Source of the DNA: Stackebrandtia nassauensis DSM 44728
GTDB taxonomy: Bacteria > Actinomycetota > Actinomycetes > Mycobacteriales > Micromonosporaceae
Assembly: GCF_000024545.1 (NCBI RefSeq)
Contig: NC_013947.1
Span: forward strand, 1,426,001-1,490,000
Reading direction: 5' to 3'
DNA length: 64,000 bases
A program made the position numbers and the translations under genes. The first letter of the stretch is position 1; the number at the start of each line of letters is the position of its first letter. The notes under the pieces were generated by a model. It saw nothing but the letters and a program-made list of their open reading frames with translations, was not told the DNA's origin and ran no database searches. Positions 8,957 to 16,665 of the stretch are shown in pieces.

Positions 8957-9631
8957 GTGACTTCTTTGCTATTTGATCCTCGGCACATCCGTACCCGTAC
9001 CTGTGACGATCTGGCTCAACTCGGCGTCAAGGTGCACCCCGACTACCTACCGCTCATCTTCGCCCCCGGCGAGGACATCTCGCTGCGTTCGCTCAGAGAC
9101 ATCGAGGCCCGGTCCGCGATCCTGAATGTGGTGCAGGCCAGGGTTTTCGACATGCCGCCCCAGTTGGCGATGCGCTGGTTGCTCGACGCCCACGTGCTGG
9201 AGGAGCTGACGCCCGACGAGTGGCAGTTCATCGCGACCGGCAAAGGCACTCCGCAGCGCTATTCCGAGCAGCTGGAGTGCCTTTTCGCGCTGGCCTGGAC
9301 GCTGGGTCTGGTGCCGCACCTGGATCCCAGCGAGTACTGCTCGGACGCCCTGCCCTCGCTCATGCCCGACCTGCGCACCAGTGAGTCGTTCACGACCTGG
9401 AAGGCCCGCACCCTGCCCGCGTGCCGCGACGCCGTCGAGATCGCCGAGATGCTGGACCTGTACTCGTGCCTGGACTGGCTGTACAGCGACGCCCGCAGTC
9501 GCCGCGCCGCCCCGCCGGGGCCGTTGGACGAATCGCTGTTGTGGCATCGGCGCTGGGCGCTGGAGTGGGTCGTGGTGCTGACCGGCCGGGGCCGCTCGGG
9601 CGGTTCGACCTGGGACAAGGTCTCGCTCTAA
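8957..9631 (+). CDS. DUF4272 family protein
   Basis: Cytosolic protein of 224 aa resembling DUF4272 (PF14094), whose function is unknown. Family-like stretches are the early ARSAILNVVQARV and MRWLLDAHVLEELTPDEWQFI, followed by QLECLFALAWTLG. There is no signal peptide or membrane helix. GTG 8957 is the likely start; a 156-base AT-richer gap before it (8801-8956) probably holds its promoter. The TAA stop at 9629-9631 faces the end of the MarR gene. On the opposite strand the MarR reading frame runs through most of this gene, which is best explained by loss of the MarR stop. Confidence 0.75.
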   Translation: MTSLLFDPRHIRTRTCDDLAQLGVKVHPDYLPLIFAPGEDISLRSLRDIEARSAILNVVQARVFDMPPQLAMRWLLDAHVLEELTPDEWQFIATGKGTPQRYSEQLECLFALAWTLGLVPHLDPSEYCSDALPSLMPDLRTSESFTTWKARTLPACRDAVEIAEMLDLYSCLDWLYSDARSRRAAPPGPLDESLLWHRRWALEWVVVLTGRGRSGGSTWDKVSL

Positions 9632-10111
9632 GTCCTCGGTGAGTTCCTCGGTGGCCACTTTCCCGGCATGGGTGACGTCGCGCAGGAAACCGTTGACCAG
9701 TTCCAGTTCCGCCGTGGTGTAGCCCGAACAGAGTTCGTCCATTTTAGAGTTCATGCCGGAGAAGAGCTGATACAGCTCACCGACGCGGTCCTTGCGCGCC
9801 GACACGACGACGGCCCGCCGGTCGCTGGACGCGGCGTCGCGATCGCGGTCGATCCAGCCGCCCCGCTGTAGCCGGTCCAGGACGCCGGTCAGGGTCGCCG
9901 GGTGCAGTCCGGCGTGCCGGGCCAGCGCGCTGGGGCTCAGCGGTCCGAGCCGCTGGATGAGTTCCAGGCAGTCCCAGTCGATGTCCTTCAACGCGGTGCG
10001 GGCGCCGAATCGCCGGTTCAACAACGACAGCTGACTGTTGAGCTCGCGCAGGGATTCCTTGACCTGGTTGGTGAGTCGCCGCTGTCCGGTCGCCTGTGGT
10101 TTGTCTCTCAT
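9047..10111 (-). CDS. MarR family transcriptional regulator with run-on C-terminus
   Basis: Residues 1-159 form a normal winged-helix MarR repressor. The DNA-binding part is about residues 45-110 (LSPSALARHAGLHPATLTGVLDRL, then DRDRDAASSDRRAV in the wing), flanked by dimerisation helices. The open frame does not stop where MarR proteins usually end. It continues about 195 codons antisense to the DUF4272 gene, giving 354 aa of low-complexity residues that look like shadow translation. At the junction (about 9630) the codons read GAC TTA GAG. One base fewer would give GAC TAG and end the protein at 158 aa. The gene is divergent from an NmrA-DoxX operon across a short region with a palindrome, so it probably represses that operon and itself. 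Confidence 0.75.
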   Translation of the reverse strand: MRDKPQATGQRRLTNQVKESLRELNSQLSLLNRRFGARTALKDIDWDCLELIQRLGPLSPSALARHAGLHPATLTGVLDRLQRGGWIDRDRDAASSDRRAVVVSARKDRVGELYQLFSGMNSKMDELCSGYTTAELELVNGFLRDVTHAGKVATEELTEDLERDLVPGRTARAAPAGQHHDPLQRPAPMPQQRFVQRPRRGGAATAGVAVQPVQARVQVQHLGDLDGVAARGQGAGLPGRERLTGAQVGHERGQGVRAVLAGIQVRHQTQRPGQREKALQLLGIALRSAFAGRDELPLVGRQLLQHVGVEQPAHRQLGRHVENPGLHHIQDRGPGLDVSERTQRDVLAGGEDER

Positions 10112-10119
10112 ATTGTATG

Positions 10120-10152
10120 ACTTTCAAAATATAGTGATATGGTTTCCAAAGT
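10120..10152. promoter_or_regulatory. Inverted repeat in the MarR/NmrA divergent promoter (putative MarR operator)
   Basis: An AT-rich imperfect palindrome has arms ACTTTCAAAA (10120-10129) and TTTCCAAAGT (10143-10152), matching at 8 of 10 positions around a 13-base centre containing ATAGTGATAT. It occupies the 75-base gap between the divergent MarR and NmrA genes. The position and symmetry fit a MarR dimer operator, which is inferred. Confidence 0.55.
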
Positions 10153-10186
10153 ATATGGCACACGAAGTACTTGAGAGGACGATGTC

Positions 10187-11053
10187 ATGATCCTGGTAAC
10201 CGGAGCCACCGGCCTGGTGGGAACACCCCTGACCGAACTGCTCGCGCGGCGCGGCGCGAAGGTGCGCGCCGTCAGTCGCGACCCCAAAGCCGTTGTGCCG
10301 CAAGGTGTGGCGCTCGTGACCGGCGACCCCGCCAAACCCGACACCATCGCCGAGGCGCTCGACGGGGTCACCGCGCTGTTCCTGCACCCGCGCGCCGTCG
10401 GCGACGCCGCCGACGCACTGGCCGCGCTGGCCCGGCGGCGCGGCGTGTCGCGCATCGTGGCGCTGTCGGCGACCAACGTGGACGATCCGCTCGACGAGCA
10501 GCCCTCGCGGGTGCGCGGCGACCGCAACCGGGAGGCCGAGGACGCCGCCGTCGCCCACGGTCGGGAGTGGACCAGCATCAGGGTCGGGTACTTCGCGCTC
10601 AACGCGCTGACCTCCTGGGGCGGCCAGATCCACAACTCCGACGTGGTGCGCGGACCCTACGCCGACTTCGCGGTGGCGCCGATCCACGAGCGCGACATCG
10701 CCGCCGTGGCCGCGCACGCGCTGCTGACCCCGGATCTGGTGGGGCGCAAGGTGAACCTCAGCGGCCCGGCGATCCTGCGTCACGCCGACATGGTCGCGAC
10801 CATCGGCACCGTCCTGAACCGGCCGCTGCGGTACCAGGAGATCCCGCCCGAGGCGGCGGCGCGGGCCCTGACGGGCGCCGGACTTCCCGAGTCGCTGGCC
10901 AACGCGTTCGTCGCCAACTACACCCGCGACTGGGGACTCGGCGCGATGGCCACCGGCGAGGTCGAGCGGATCCTCGGTCGCGGCGGCCTCACCTTCGCCG
11001 ACTGGGTCGCCGACCACGCCGACGCCTTCGCCGCCCCGACGGCTGCCCGATGA
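10187..11053 (+). CDS. NmrA-like NAD(P)-binding oxidoreductase
   Basis: Atypical short-chain dehydrogenase/NmrA-family protein of 288 aa. The Rossmann motif is at the very N-terminus (VTGATGLVGTP), followed by a strand ending in RAVSRDP that suggests NADP(H) binding, and VALSATNV near residue 95. The catalytic Tyr-x3-Lys of classical SDRs is not evident, as in NmrA-type redox sensors and quinone reductases. It is expressed divergently from the MarR regulator. Its stop overlaps the DoxX start (ATGA), so the two are translationally coupled. Together these suggest a MarR-controlled response to quinones or other electrophiles, which is inferred. Confidence 0.82.
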   Translation: MILVTGATGLVGTPLTELLARRGAKVRAVSRDPKAVVPQGVALVTGDPAKPDTIAEALDGVTALFLHPRAVGDAADALAALARRRGVSRIVALSATNVDDPLDEQPSRVRGDRNREAEDAAVAHGREWTSIRVGYFALNALTSWGGQIHNSDVVRGPYADFAVAPIHERDIAAVAAHALLTPDLVGRKVNLSGPAILRHADMVATIGTVLNRPLRYQEIPPEAAARALTGAGLPESLANAFVANYTRDWGLGAMATGEVERILGRGGLTFADWVADHADAFAAPTAAR

Positions 11054-11424
11054 ACGCCGCGTACCTCACCCTCACGCTGATCACCGCCGCCGCCAACCTG
11101 TTCTCCGGCGGCCTCGCCCTAGCCGGGTTCGCCCCGATCTACCCGGCCATGGCGAAGGCGGGGGTACCCGCGTCGTGGGTGCGGTTCCCGATCGGCACCC
11201 TCAAGACGGCCGGGGCGCTGGGACTGCTGGCCGGTCTGTGGCTGCCGATGCTCGGCACCGCCGCCGCGATCGGGCTGGTGCTGTTCTTCGTGTGCGCGAT
11301 CCACACCCACCTGCTGGCGCGCGACCGTTCGCCGCAGCTGGCGCTGGCCGTAGCCTTCCTCACGCTGGCCGTGGCCACCCTGACTTCGGGTATCGCGACC
11401 GGTAACGTATCGGAATGTCACTGA
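11050..11424 (+). CDS. DoxX-like membrane protein
   Basis: Four-helix membrane protein of 124 aa of the DoxX/DoxD-like type. Helices are at about residues 5-25, 45-65, 68-88 and 95-115. The [20 protein letters not shown] segment is typical of the family. Its ATG overlaps the NmrA stop by 4 bases, and its 3' end overlaps the adenosine deaminase start by 10 bases. DoxX proteins often accompany redox enzymes in oxidative-stress operons; the biochemical role here is not shown by the sequence. Confidence 0.75.
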   Translation: MNAAYLTLTLITAAANLFSGGLALAGFAPIYPAMAKAGVPASWVRFPIGTLKTAGALGLLAGLWLPMLGTAAAIGLVLFFVCAIHTHLLARDRSPQLALAVAFLTLAVATLTSGIATGNVSECH

Positions 11425-12497
11425 GCATCGAAGAAATCCGGCAGGCACCCAAGGCCCTGCTGCACGATCACCTCGACGGCGGCCTGCGTCCGGCCACCGT
11501 CATCGAGCTGGCCGAGGGCATCGGCCACGAACTGCCCACAACGGACGTGACCGCGCTGGGGCAGTGGTTCGTCGACGCGGCCAACTCCGGTTCCCTGGAG
11601 CGGTATCTGGAGACCTTCGCCCACACCGTCGCGGTCATGCAGACCGCCGAATCGCTGCACCGGGTCGCCTATGAGTGCGCCCGCGACCTGGCCGACGACG
11701 GGGTCGTCTACGCCGAGGTGCGGTTCGCGCCCGAGCTGCACACCGAGGCCGAACTGGGCCTCGACGAGGTCGTCGAGTCGGTGCTGGCCGGATTCGCCGC
11801 CGGATGCGCCGACGCCGCCCGGGAGGGACACCAGATCCGGGTCGGCGCGCTGCTGACCGCGATGCGGCACGCCGCCCGGTCGATGGAGATCGCCGAGCTG
11901 GCGGTGCGCTACCGCGACTCCGGTGTCGTCGGCTTCGACATCGCCGGGGCCGAGGCCGGATTCCCTCCCACCCGTCACCTGGACGCCTTCGAGTACCTGC
12001 AACGCGAGAACTCCCGGTTCACGATCCACGCGGGCGAGGGCTTCGGGCTGCCGTCCATCTGGCAGGCCCTGCAATGGTGCGGCGCGCACCGGCTCGGCCA
12101 CGGAGTGCGCATTGTGGACGACATCAGCTTCGGCGACGACGCCACGCCCACACTGGGACGGCTGGCCCACTACGTCCGCGACACCCGGGTGCCGCTGGAG
12201 CTGTGTCCCTCGTCCAACCTGCAGACCGGCGCCGCCGACTCGATCACCGAGCACCCGATCGGGCTGTTGACCAAGCTGCGGTTCCGCGTCACCGTCAACA
12301 CCGACAACCGGCTGATGAGCGGCACCAGCCTGTCGCGCGAGATGGCGCTGCTGTCGGACGCCTTCGGTTACGGCTGGCCGGAACTGCGCTGGTTCACCAT
12401 CAACGCCATGAAGAGTTCCTTCATCCGTTTCGACGAGCGGCTGGCCATCATCGACGACGTCATCAAGCCCGCGTACACCAAACTCATCGGCGGCTGA
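11415..12497 (+). CDS. add: Adenosine deaminase
   Basis: Metal-dependent adenosine deaminase, 360 aa, converting (deoxy)adenosine to (deoxy)inosine. Metal and catalytic motifs are all present: [10 protein letters not shown] near residue 17 (HxH), HAGEGFG near 206 (His, and Glu as proton donor), RLGHGVR near 225, CPSSNLQT near 265 and VNTDNRLMS near 297 (catalytic Asp). The usual DGS of the first motif is DGG here. It overlaps the DoxX gene by 10 bases and so appears co-transcribed with the MarR-controlled genes. Metabolically it complements the nucleoside importer, cdd and deoA located 3 kb upstream. Confidence 0.93.
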   Translation: MSLSIEEIRQAPKALLHDHLDGGLRPATVIELAEGIGHELPTTDVTALGQWFVDAANSGSLERYLETFAHTVAVMQTAESLHRVAYECARDLADDGVVYAEVRFAPELHTEAELGLDEVVESVLAGFAAGCADAAREGHQIRVGALLTAMRHAARSMEIAELAVRYRDSGVVGFDIAGAEAGFPPTRHLDAFEYLQRENSRFTIHAGEGFGLPSIWQALQWCGAHRLGHGVRIVDDISFGDDATPTLGRLAHYVRDTRVPLELCPSSNLQTGAADSITEHPIGLLTKLRFRVTVNTDNRLMSGTSLSREMALLSDAFGYGWPELRWFTINAMKSSFIRFDERLAIIDDVIKPAYTKLIGG

Positions 12498-12608
12498 CGG
12501 GCCTCTCGACCGATTCGTCCCGAATGTGGATGAATAGTGGACGGTCCGGCCAATCTTGGGGCGGGAGCGACGCCCGCGCTCCCGTAGCCCGAGTCATTGG
12601 AGTCCGTC

Positions 12609-13364
12609 ATGGATACCCCATACCCTAAATATCGAAGTATGCGCACGTTTACAACGTTGTTGCTCAGTCTGGTGCTCGCCGCGACCCTGCTGGCGTTCGG
12701 CGCGGGCCCGGCGCAGGCCGACCCGGAAGTCAAGGCCAACCCGGAGGGGATCGACGTCTCCCACTACCAGGGAGCCATCAACTGGGGAGCGGTGCGCTCC
12801 GCCGGCATCGAGTTCGCCTGGATCAAGTCCACCGAGGGAACCAGTTACAAGGACCCGCGGTTCAACACCAACTACCCGGCCGCCCACGCCGCCGGGGTCA
12901 TCCGGGGCGCGTACCACTTCGCGCGGCCCGGCAGCTCCTCCGGCGCCACCCAGGCCAACTACTTCGCCTCCTCCGGCGGCGCCTGGTCCGCCGACAACCT
13001 GACCCTGCCCGGAGCCCTGGACCTGGAAGCGGGCTGCCACGGCCTGTCCCAGACCGCCATGCGCAACTGGATCCTGGACTTCTACAACACCTACAAGTCG
13101 CGCACCGGTCGCGACGTCGTCATCTACACCACCCGCAGCTGGTGGACCAGCTGCACCGGCAACTGGACCGGAATGGGAACCCGCAGCCCGCTGTGGGTCG
13201 CCCACTGGGGAGTGTCCTCTCCGGCCATTCCGGTCGGGTTCCCGACCTGGACCGCCTGGCAGTTCACCGACAACGGCCGCGTCAACGGCATCTCCGGAGC
13301 CGTGGACCGCAACCACTTCAACGGTTCCCGTGATCGGTTGCTGGCGCTCGCCAACAACACGTAA
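12609..13364 (+). CDS. Secreted GH25 muramidase (lysozyme)
   Basis: Secreted glycoside hydrolase family 25 N-acetylmuramidase, 251 aa, which cuts MurNAc-beta-1,4-GlcNAc in peptidoglycan. The signal peptide has its core at about residues 13-32 and a cleavage site after AQA. The catalytic domain starts at GIDVSHYQG, which carries the conserved Asp. It continues with IKSTEG, the GAYHFARP motif, and the LDLEAG segment with the acidic catalytic pair. The C-terminal end has AVDRNHFNGS. ATG 12609 has GGAG at good spacing; ATG 12639 would still keep the signal. It stands at the head of a cell-wall digestion series and ends in a clear terminator, so it is probably transcribed separately. Confidence 0.93.
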   Translation: MDTPYPKYRSMRTFTTLLLSLVLAATLLAFGAGPAQADPEVKANPEGIDVSHYQGAINWGAVRSAGIEFAWIKSTEGTSYKDPRFNTNYPAAHAAGVIRGAYHFARPGSSSGATQANYFASSGGAWSADNLTLPGALDLEAGCHGLSQTAMRNWILDFYNTYKSRTGRDVVIYTTRSWWTSCTGNWTGMGTRSPLWVAHWGVSSPAIPVGFPTWTAWQFTDNGRVNGISGAVDRNHFNGSRDRLLALANNT

Positions 13365-13372
13365 CCCCCGAT

Positions 13373-13406
13373 ACGCCGGGTAGGCAGCGACATGCCTACC
13401 CGGCGT
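13373..13406 (+). terminator. Terminator hairpin after the GH25 gene
   Basis: A perfect 14-bp inverted repeat (13373-13386 with 13393-13406) around a 6-base loop starts 9 bases after the muramidase stop. There is no long T run, which is common in high-GC actinobacteria. Confidence 0.8.
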
Positions 13407-13467
13407 GTTGCGCACCGGTCGTTCCCGGGACTAACCTGAGGCTCCGGATCACGGATGGAGACGGCTC

Positions 13468-15270
13468 ATGCCCCGCCCTCGCCTGTTCACCACACTCGCC
13501 CTCACCGCCGTACTGGCTCTCACCGGATGCGCCCCCACCGCCTCCGACGACGACGGCGACACGAAGGTCGACGCCAGCGCCAAGGCCCGTGACTGGGCCG
13601 AACGCCAACTCAAGTCGCTCAGTCTTGAGGAGAAGGTCGGCCAGATGTTCACCCACTACGCCTACGGCCAGACCGCCGACACCACCGAGTCGGCCGATGT
13701 CAAACGCAACCAGAAACTTCACGGCGTCGACAACGCCAAGCAGCTGATCGAGAAGTACCACCTCGGCGGAATCATCTACTTCGGATGGTCGAACAACCTC
13801 GCCAACCCCGGCCAGGTCGCCGGACTGTCCAACGGGATGCAGAAGACCGCGATGTCCCAGGGCGGCGAGATACCGCTGCTGGTGTCCACCGACCAGGAGA
13901 CCGGCACCGTGGTGCGGCTGGGCCCACCGGCCACCGAATGGCCCGGCAACATGGCGCTGGGCGCCGGACGCGACCGCGGCGACGCCCGCGACACGGCGGC
14001 CATCGCCGGGGTCGAGCTGCGCGCCGTGGGCATCAACCAGAACTTCGCGCCCTCGGGCGACGTCAACGTCAACCCGCAGAACCCGGTCATCGGGGTGCGC
14101 TCGTACAGCTCCGACCCGAAACTGGTCGCCAAGTTCACCGGCGAACAGGTCAAGGGCTACCAGGGCCGCCACGGCACCAGCGCCACCGTGAAGCACTTCC
14201 CGGGCCACGGCGACACCCACGAGGACAGCCACACCGACCTGCCGCGCATCGAGCACACCAAGGAACAGTGGAAGAAGCTGGACGCGCCGCCGTTCAAGGC
14301 CGCCATCAAGTCCGGTGTCGACACCGTGATGTCGGCGCACATCCAGTTCCCGGCGCTGGACGCGTCCGAGAAACCCGCCACCCTGTCCAAGCCGATCCTG
14401 ACCGGACTGCTGCGTGAGGAACTGGGCTTCGACGGCGTGATCGTCACCGACTCGCTGGGGATGCAGGGCGTGCGCGAGCTGTACACCGACGCCGAGATCC
14501 CCGTCATGGCCATCAAGGCCGGGGTCGACCAGCTGCTGATGCCCGCCGACCTGAAGGTCGCCTACGAAGCGGTGCTGGCCGCCGTCAAGAGCGGTGAGAT
14601 CACCGAGAAGCGCATCGACAAGTCGGTGAAGCGACTGCTGACGCTGAAGTACCTGCGCGGCGTCGTCAAGAACCCCTATGTGGACCCCGACAAGGTCGAC
14701 GACACCGTCGGCACCGAGGATCACCTGGCCACCGCCCAGGCGATCACCGACAAGACCACGACACTGGTCAAGAACGACGGCGACGCGCTGCCGCTGTCGA
14801 AGGACACCGGCAAGGTCTTCGTGGCCGGGGACGGCGCCAACACCACGTCCATCCTGGCCAAACAGATCGGCAAGCTGGGTCCGGCCACCGAGGCGCTCAA
14901 CACCGGCGCCGACCCCAACGCCGCCACCATCTCCGGGGCGGTCGAGAAGGCCAAACAGGCCGACGTCGCGGTGGTGGCCACCAACACCGTCCGCGCCCAC
15001 CCGGCCCAGGCCGACCTGGTGAAAGCCTTGCGCGACAGTGGAACCAAGGTGGTCGTCGTCGGGGTCAAGGAACCCTACGACATCAACCGGTTCCCGGAGG
15101 TCGACTCCTATGTGGCCTCCTACGGTTACAACACGCCGGTGCTGACCGCCGTCGCCAAGGTGCTGTTCGGCGAGGTGGACCCGCGCGGCAAGCTGCCCGT
15201 CACGATTCCCAAGGCCGACGACCCCGACGCGACGTTGTACGAGTTCGGGCACGGCCTCTCCTACGAGTAA
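13468..15270 (+). CDS. nagZ: GH3 beta-N-acetylglucosaminidase lipoprotein (NagZ/YbbD-like)
   Basis: Glycoside hydrolase family 3 enzyme of 600 aa that removes terminal GlcNAc from peptidoglycan fragments outside the cell. The signal peptide ends in a lipobox (LTGC, Cys21), so it is membrane-anchored. The GH3 N-terminal barrel spans about residues 35-410. The bacterial NagZ loop KHFPGHGDTHEDSH starts at 242, with the Asp-His general acid pair, and the nucleophile region GVIVTDSLGM has Asp328. A GH3 C-terminal domain follows (about 420-600), as in Bacillus YbbD and unlike short proteobacterial NagZ. GGAG precedes ATG 13468. The next gene starts 12 bases after the stop, which supports an operon with the NamZ- and AmiE-like genes. 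Confidence 0.88.
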   Translation: MPRPRLFTTLALTAVLALTGCAPTASDDDGDTKVDASAKARDWAERQLKSLSLEEKVGQMFTHYAYGQTADTTESADVKRNQKLHGVDNAKQLIEKYHLGGIIYFGWSNNLANPGQVAGLSNGMQKTAMSQGGEIPLLVSTDQETGTVVRLGPPATEWPGNMALGAGRDRGDARDTAAIAGVELRAVGINQNFAPSGDVNVNPQNPVIGVRSYSSDPKLVAKFTGEQVKGYQGRHGTSATVKHFPGHGDTHEDSHTDLPRIEHTKEQWKKLDAPPFKAAIKSGVDTVMSAHIQFPALDASEKPATLSKPILTGLLREELGFDGVIVTDSLGMQGVRELYTDAEIPVMAIKAGVDQLLMPADLKVAYEAVLAAVKSGEITEKRIDKSVKRLLTLKYLRGVVKNPYVDPDKVDDTVGTEDHLATAQAITDKTTTLVKNDGDALPLSKDTGKVFVAGDGANTTSILAKQIGKLGPATEALNTGADPNAATISGAVEKAKQADVAVVATNTVRAHPAQADLVKALRDSGTKVVVVGVKEPYDINRFPEVDSYVASYGYNTPVLTAVAKVLFGEVDPRGKLPVTIPKADDPDATLYEFGHGLSYE

Positions 15271-15281
15271 GGACATCTTCC

Positions 15282-16538
15282 GTGCGTCGACGCAACGTTC
15301 TGGCCGCCTCGGCGGCCGTGACCACCGCCGGGTTGCTCGCCGGTTCCGCCCCCGCCGCCCACGCCCGCAACGGACGCAGGGTGCGCACCGGCTTCGCCAA
15401 CCTCGCCGCCTCCGGGTACCGGGAGCTGCGGGGACAGCGGGTCGGGATCATCTCCAACCCGACCGGCATCACCTCCGACCTCAGCCACGAGGTCGACGTG
15501 ATGCACTTCGACAGCGACGTCGACCTGCGGGCGGTCTTCGGGCCGGAGCACGGTTTCCGGGGCACCTCGCAGGCCGGTCAGGGCGAGGACTTCTTCGAGG
15601 ACCCCAAGACCGGGCTGCCGGTGTACAACGCCTACAACGACCCGCAGAAGATGAAGGACTACTTCGCCGAGCGGGAGCTCGAGACCGTCGTGTTCGACAT
15701 CCAGGACGTCGGATCCCGGTTCTACACCTACATCTGGACCATGTACCTGGCCATGGACGCCGCGGCCCAGGCCGGGTGCCGGTTCGTGGTCCTCGACCGC
15801 CCCAACCCGACCACCGCCAGCAACGCCTACGGGCCGATCCTGCACGAGAAGTTCGCGACCTTCGTCGGGCTCAAACCGATCTCGCAGCGGCACGGCATGA
15901 CGGTCGGCGAACTCGCCGAGTTGTTCAACGGCGAGTTCCTCGACAACGCCGTCGACCTGACCGTGGTGGAGATGTCGGGCTGGCGGCGCCGGATGTCCTT
16001 CGACGAGACCGGACTACCGTGGGTGCCGCCGTCGCCGAACATGCCCCAGATCGGCACCGCCCGGCTGTACCCGGGCACCTGCCTGTTCGAGGCCAGCGCC
16101 CTGTCGGAGGGGCGCGGCACCACGCTGCCGTTCCAGCTGATCGGCGCCCCCGACATCGACCACAGGTGGGAGGAGGCGCTCAACAAGCAGAAGATCCCGG
16201 GGGTGCGGTTCCGGGAGGCGTACTTCGTGCCCACGTTCTCCAAGTGGTCGGGCAAGACCTGCGGCGGCGTCGAAGTCCAGGTCACCGACTACGACCGCTT
16301 CGACCCGATCCGCACCGCGCTGGCCATGATCATCACCCAGCGCGAGGTGTTCCCGAAATACGGCTGGCGCACCGAATCCGACCCCAACGCGCACCCGTGG
16401 ATCGACAAGCTCACCGGCTCCGCCCAGGTCCGCAAGGCCATCGAGGCGGGAGCCGACGTCGACGAGGTCATGGAGGGCTGGAAGTCCGAACTGGACGACT
16501 TCCGCGACGTCCGCGCCGAGTACCTGCGATACCGATGA
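15282..16538 (+). CDS. namZ: Exo-beta-N-acetylmuramidase (NamZ/YbbC-like, DUF1343)
   Basis: Exported DUF1343 protein (GH171) of 418 aa. Bacillus NamZ releases terminal MurNAc from peptidoglycan chains, alternating with NagZ. The N-terminus MRRRNVLAAS with an Ala-rich core ending AHA looks like a twin-arginine signal. The family motifs are clear: GIISNPTGI near residue 55, FGPEHGFRG near 86, VFDIQDVGSRFYTY near 138, DRPNP near 170, and WVPPSPNMP near 246. GTG 15282 has AAGGA 8 bases upstream. Immediately downstream of nagZ, the pair can strip sugars one by one from muropeptides made by the nearby GH25 enzyme. Confidence 0.88.
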   Translation: MRRRNVLAASAAVTTAGLLAGSAPAAHARNGRRVRTGFANLAASGYRELRGQRVGIISNPTGITSDLSHEVDVMHFDSDVDLRAVFGPEHGFRGTSQAGQGEDFFEDPKTGLPVYNAYNDPQKMKDYFAERELETVVFDIQDVGSRFYTYIWTMYLAMDAAAQAGCRFVVLDRPNPTTASNAYGPILHEKFATFVGLKPISQRHGMTVGELAELFNGEFLDNAVDLTVVEMSGWRRRMSFDETGLPWVPPSPNMPQIGTARLYPGTCLFEASALSEGRGTTLPFQLIGAPDIDHRWEEALNKQKIPGVRFREAYFVPTFSKWSGKTCGGVEVQVTDYDRFDPIRTALAMIITQREVFPKYGWRTESDPNAHPWIDKLTGSAQVRKAIEAGADVDEVMEGWKSELDDFRDVRAEYLRYR

Positions 16539-16665
16539 AACGCCGTCCACGCGGCTGAACCCGGCCGCGCGGACCATCGGGGCCGTCTGGCCGAAGCTGG
16601 TCGAGCGGCCCCACCGCCGGTTCCGCCCGGTCCCGGCGCTGCCCGTCCGCCACCCGGAGGTTCCC

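Noticed and set aside
12609-13364. Phage endolysin and a prophage remnant
   Set aside because: The GH25 protein has a normal Sec signal, a chromosomal-type terminator, and no holin or phage gene nearby.
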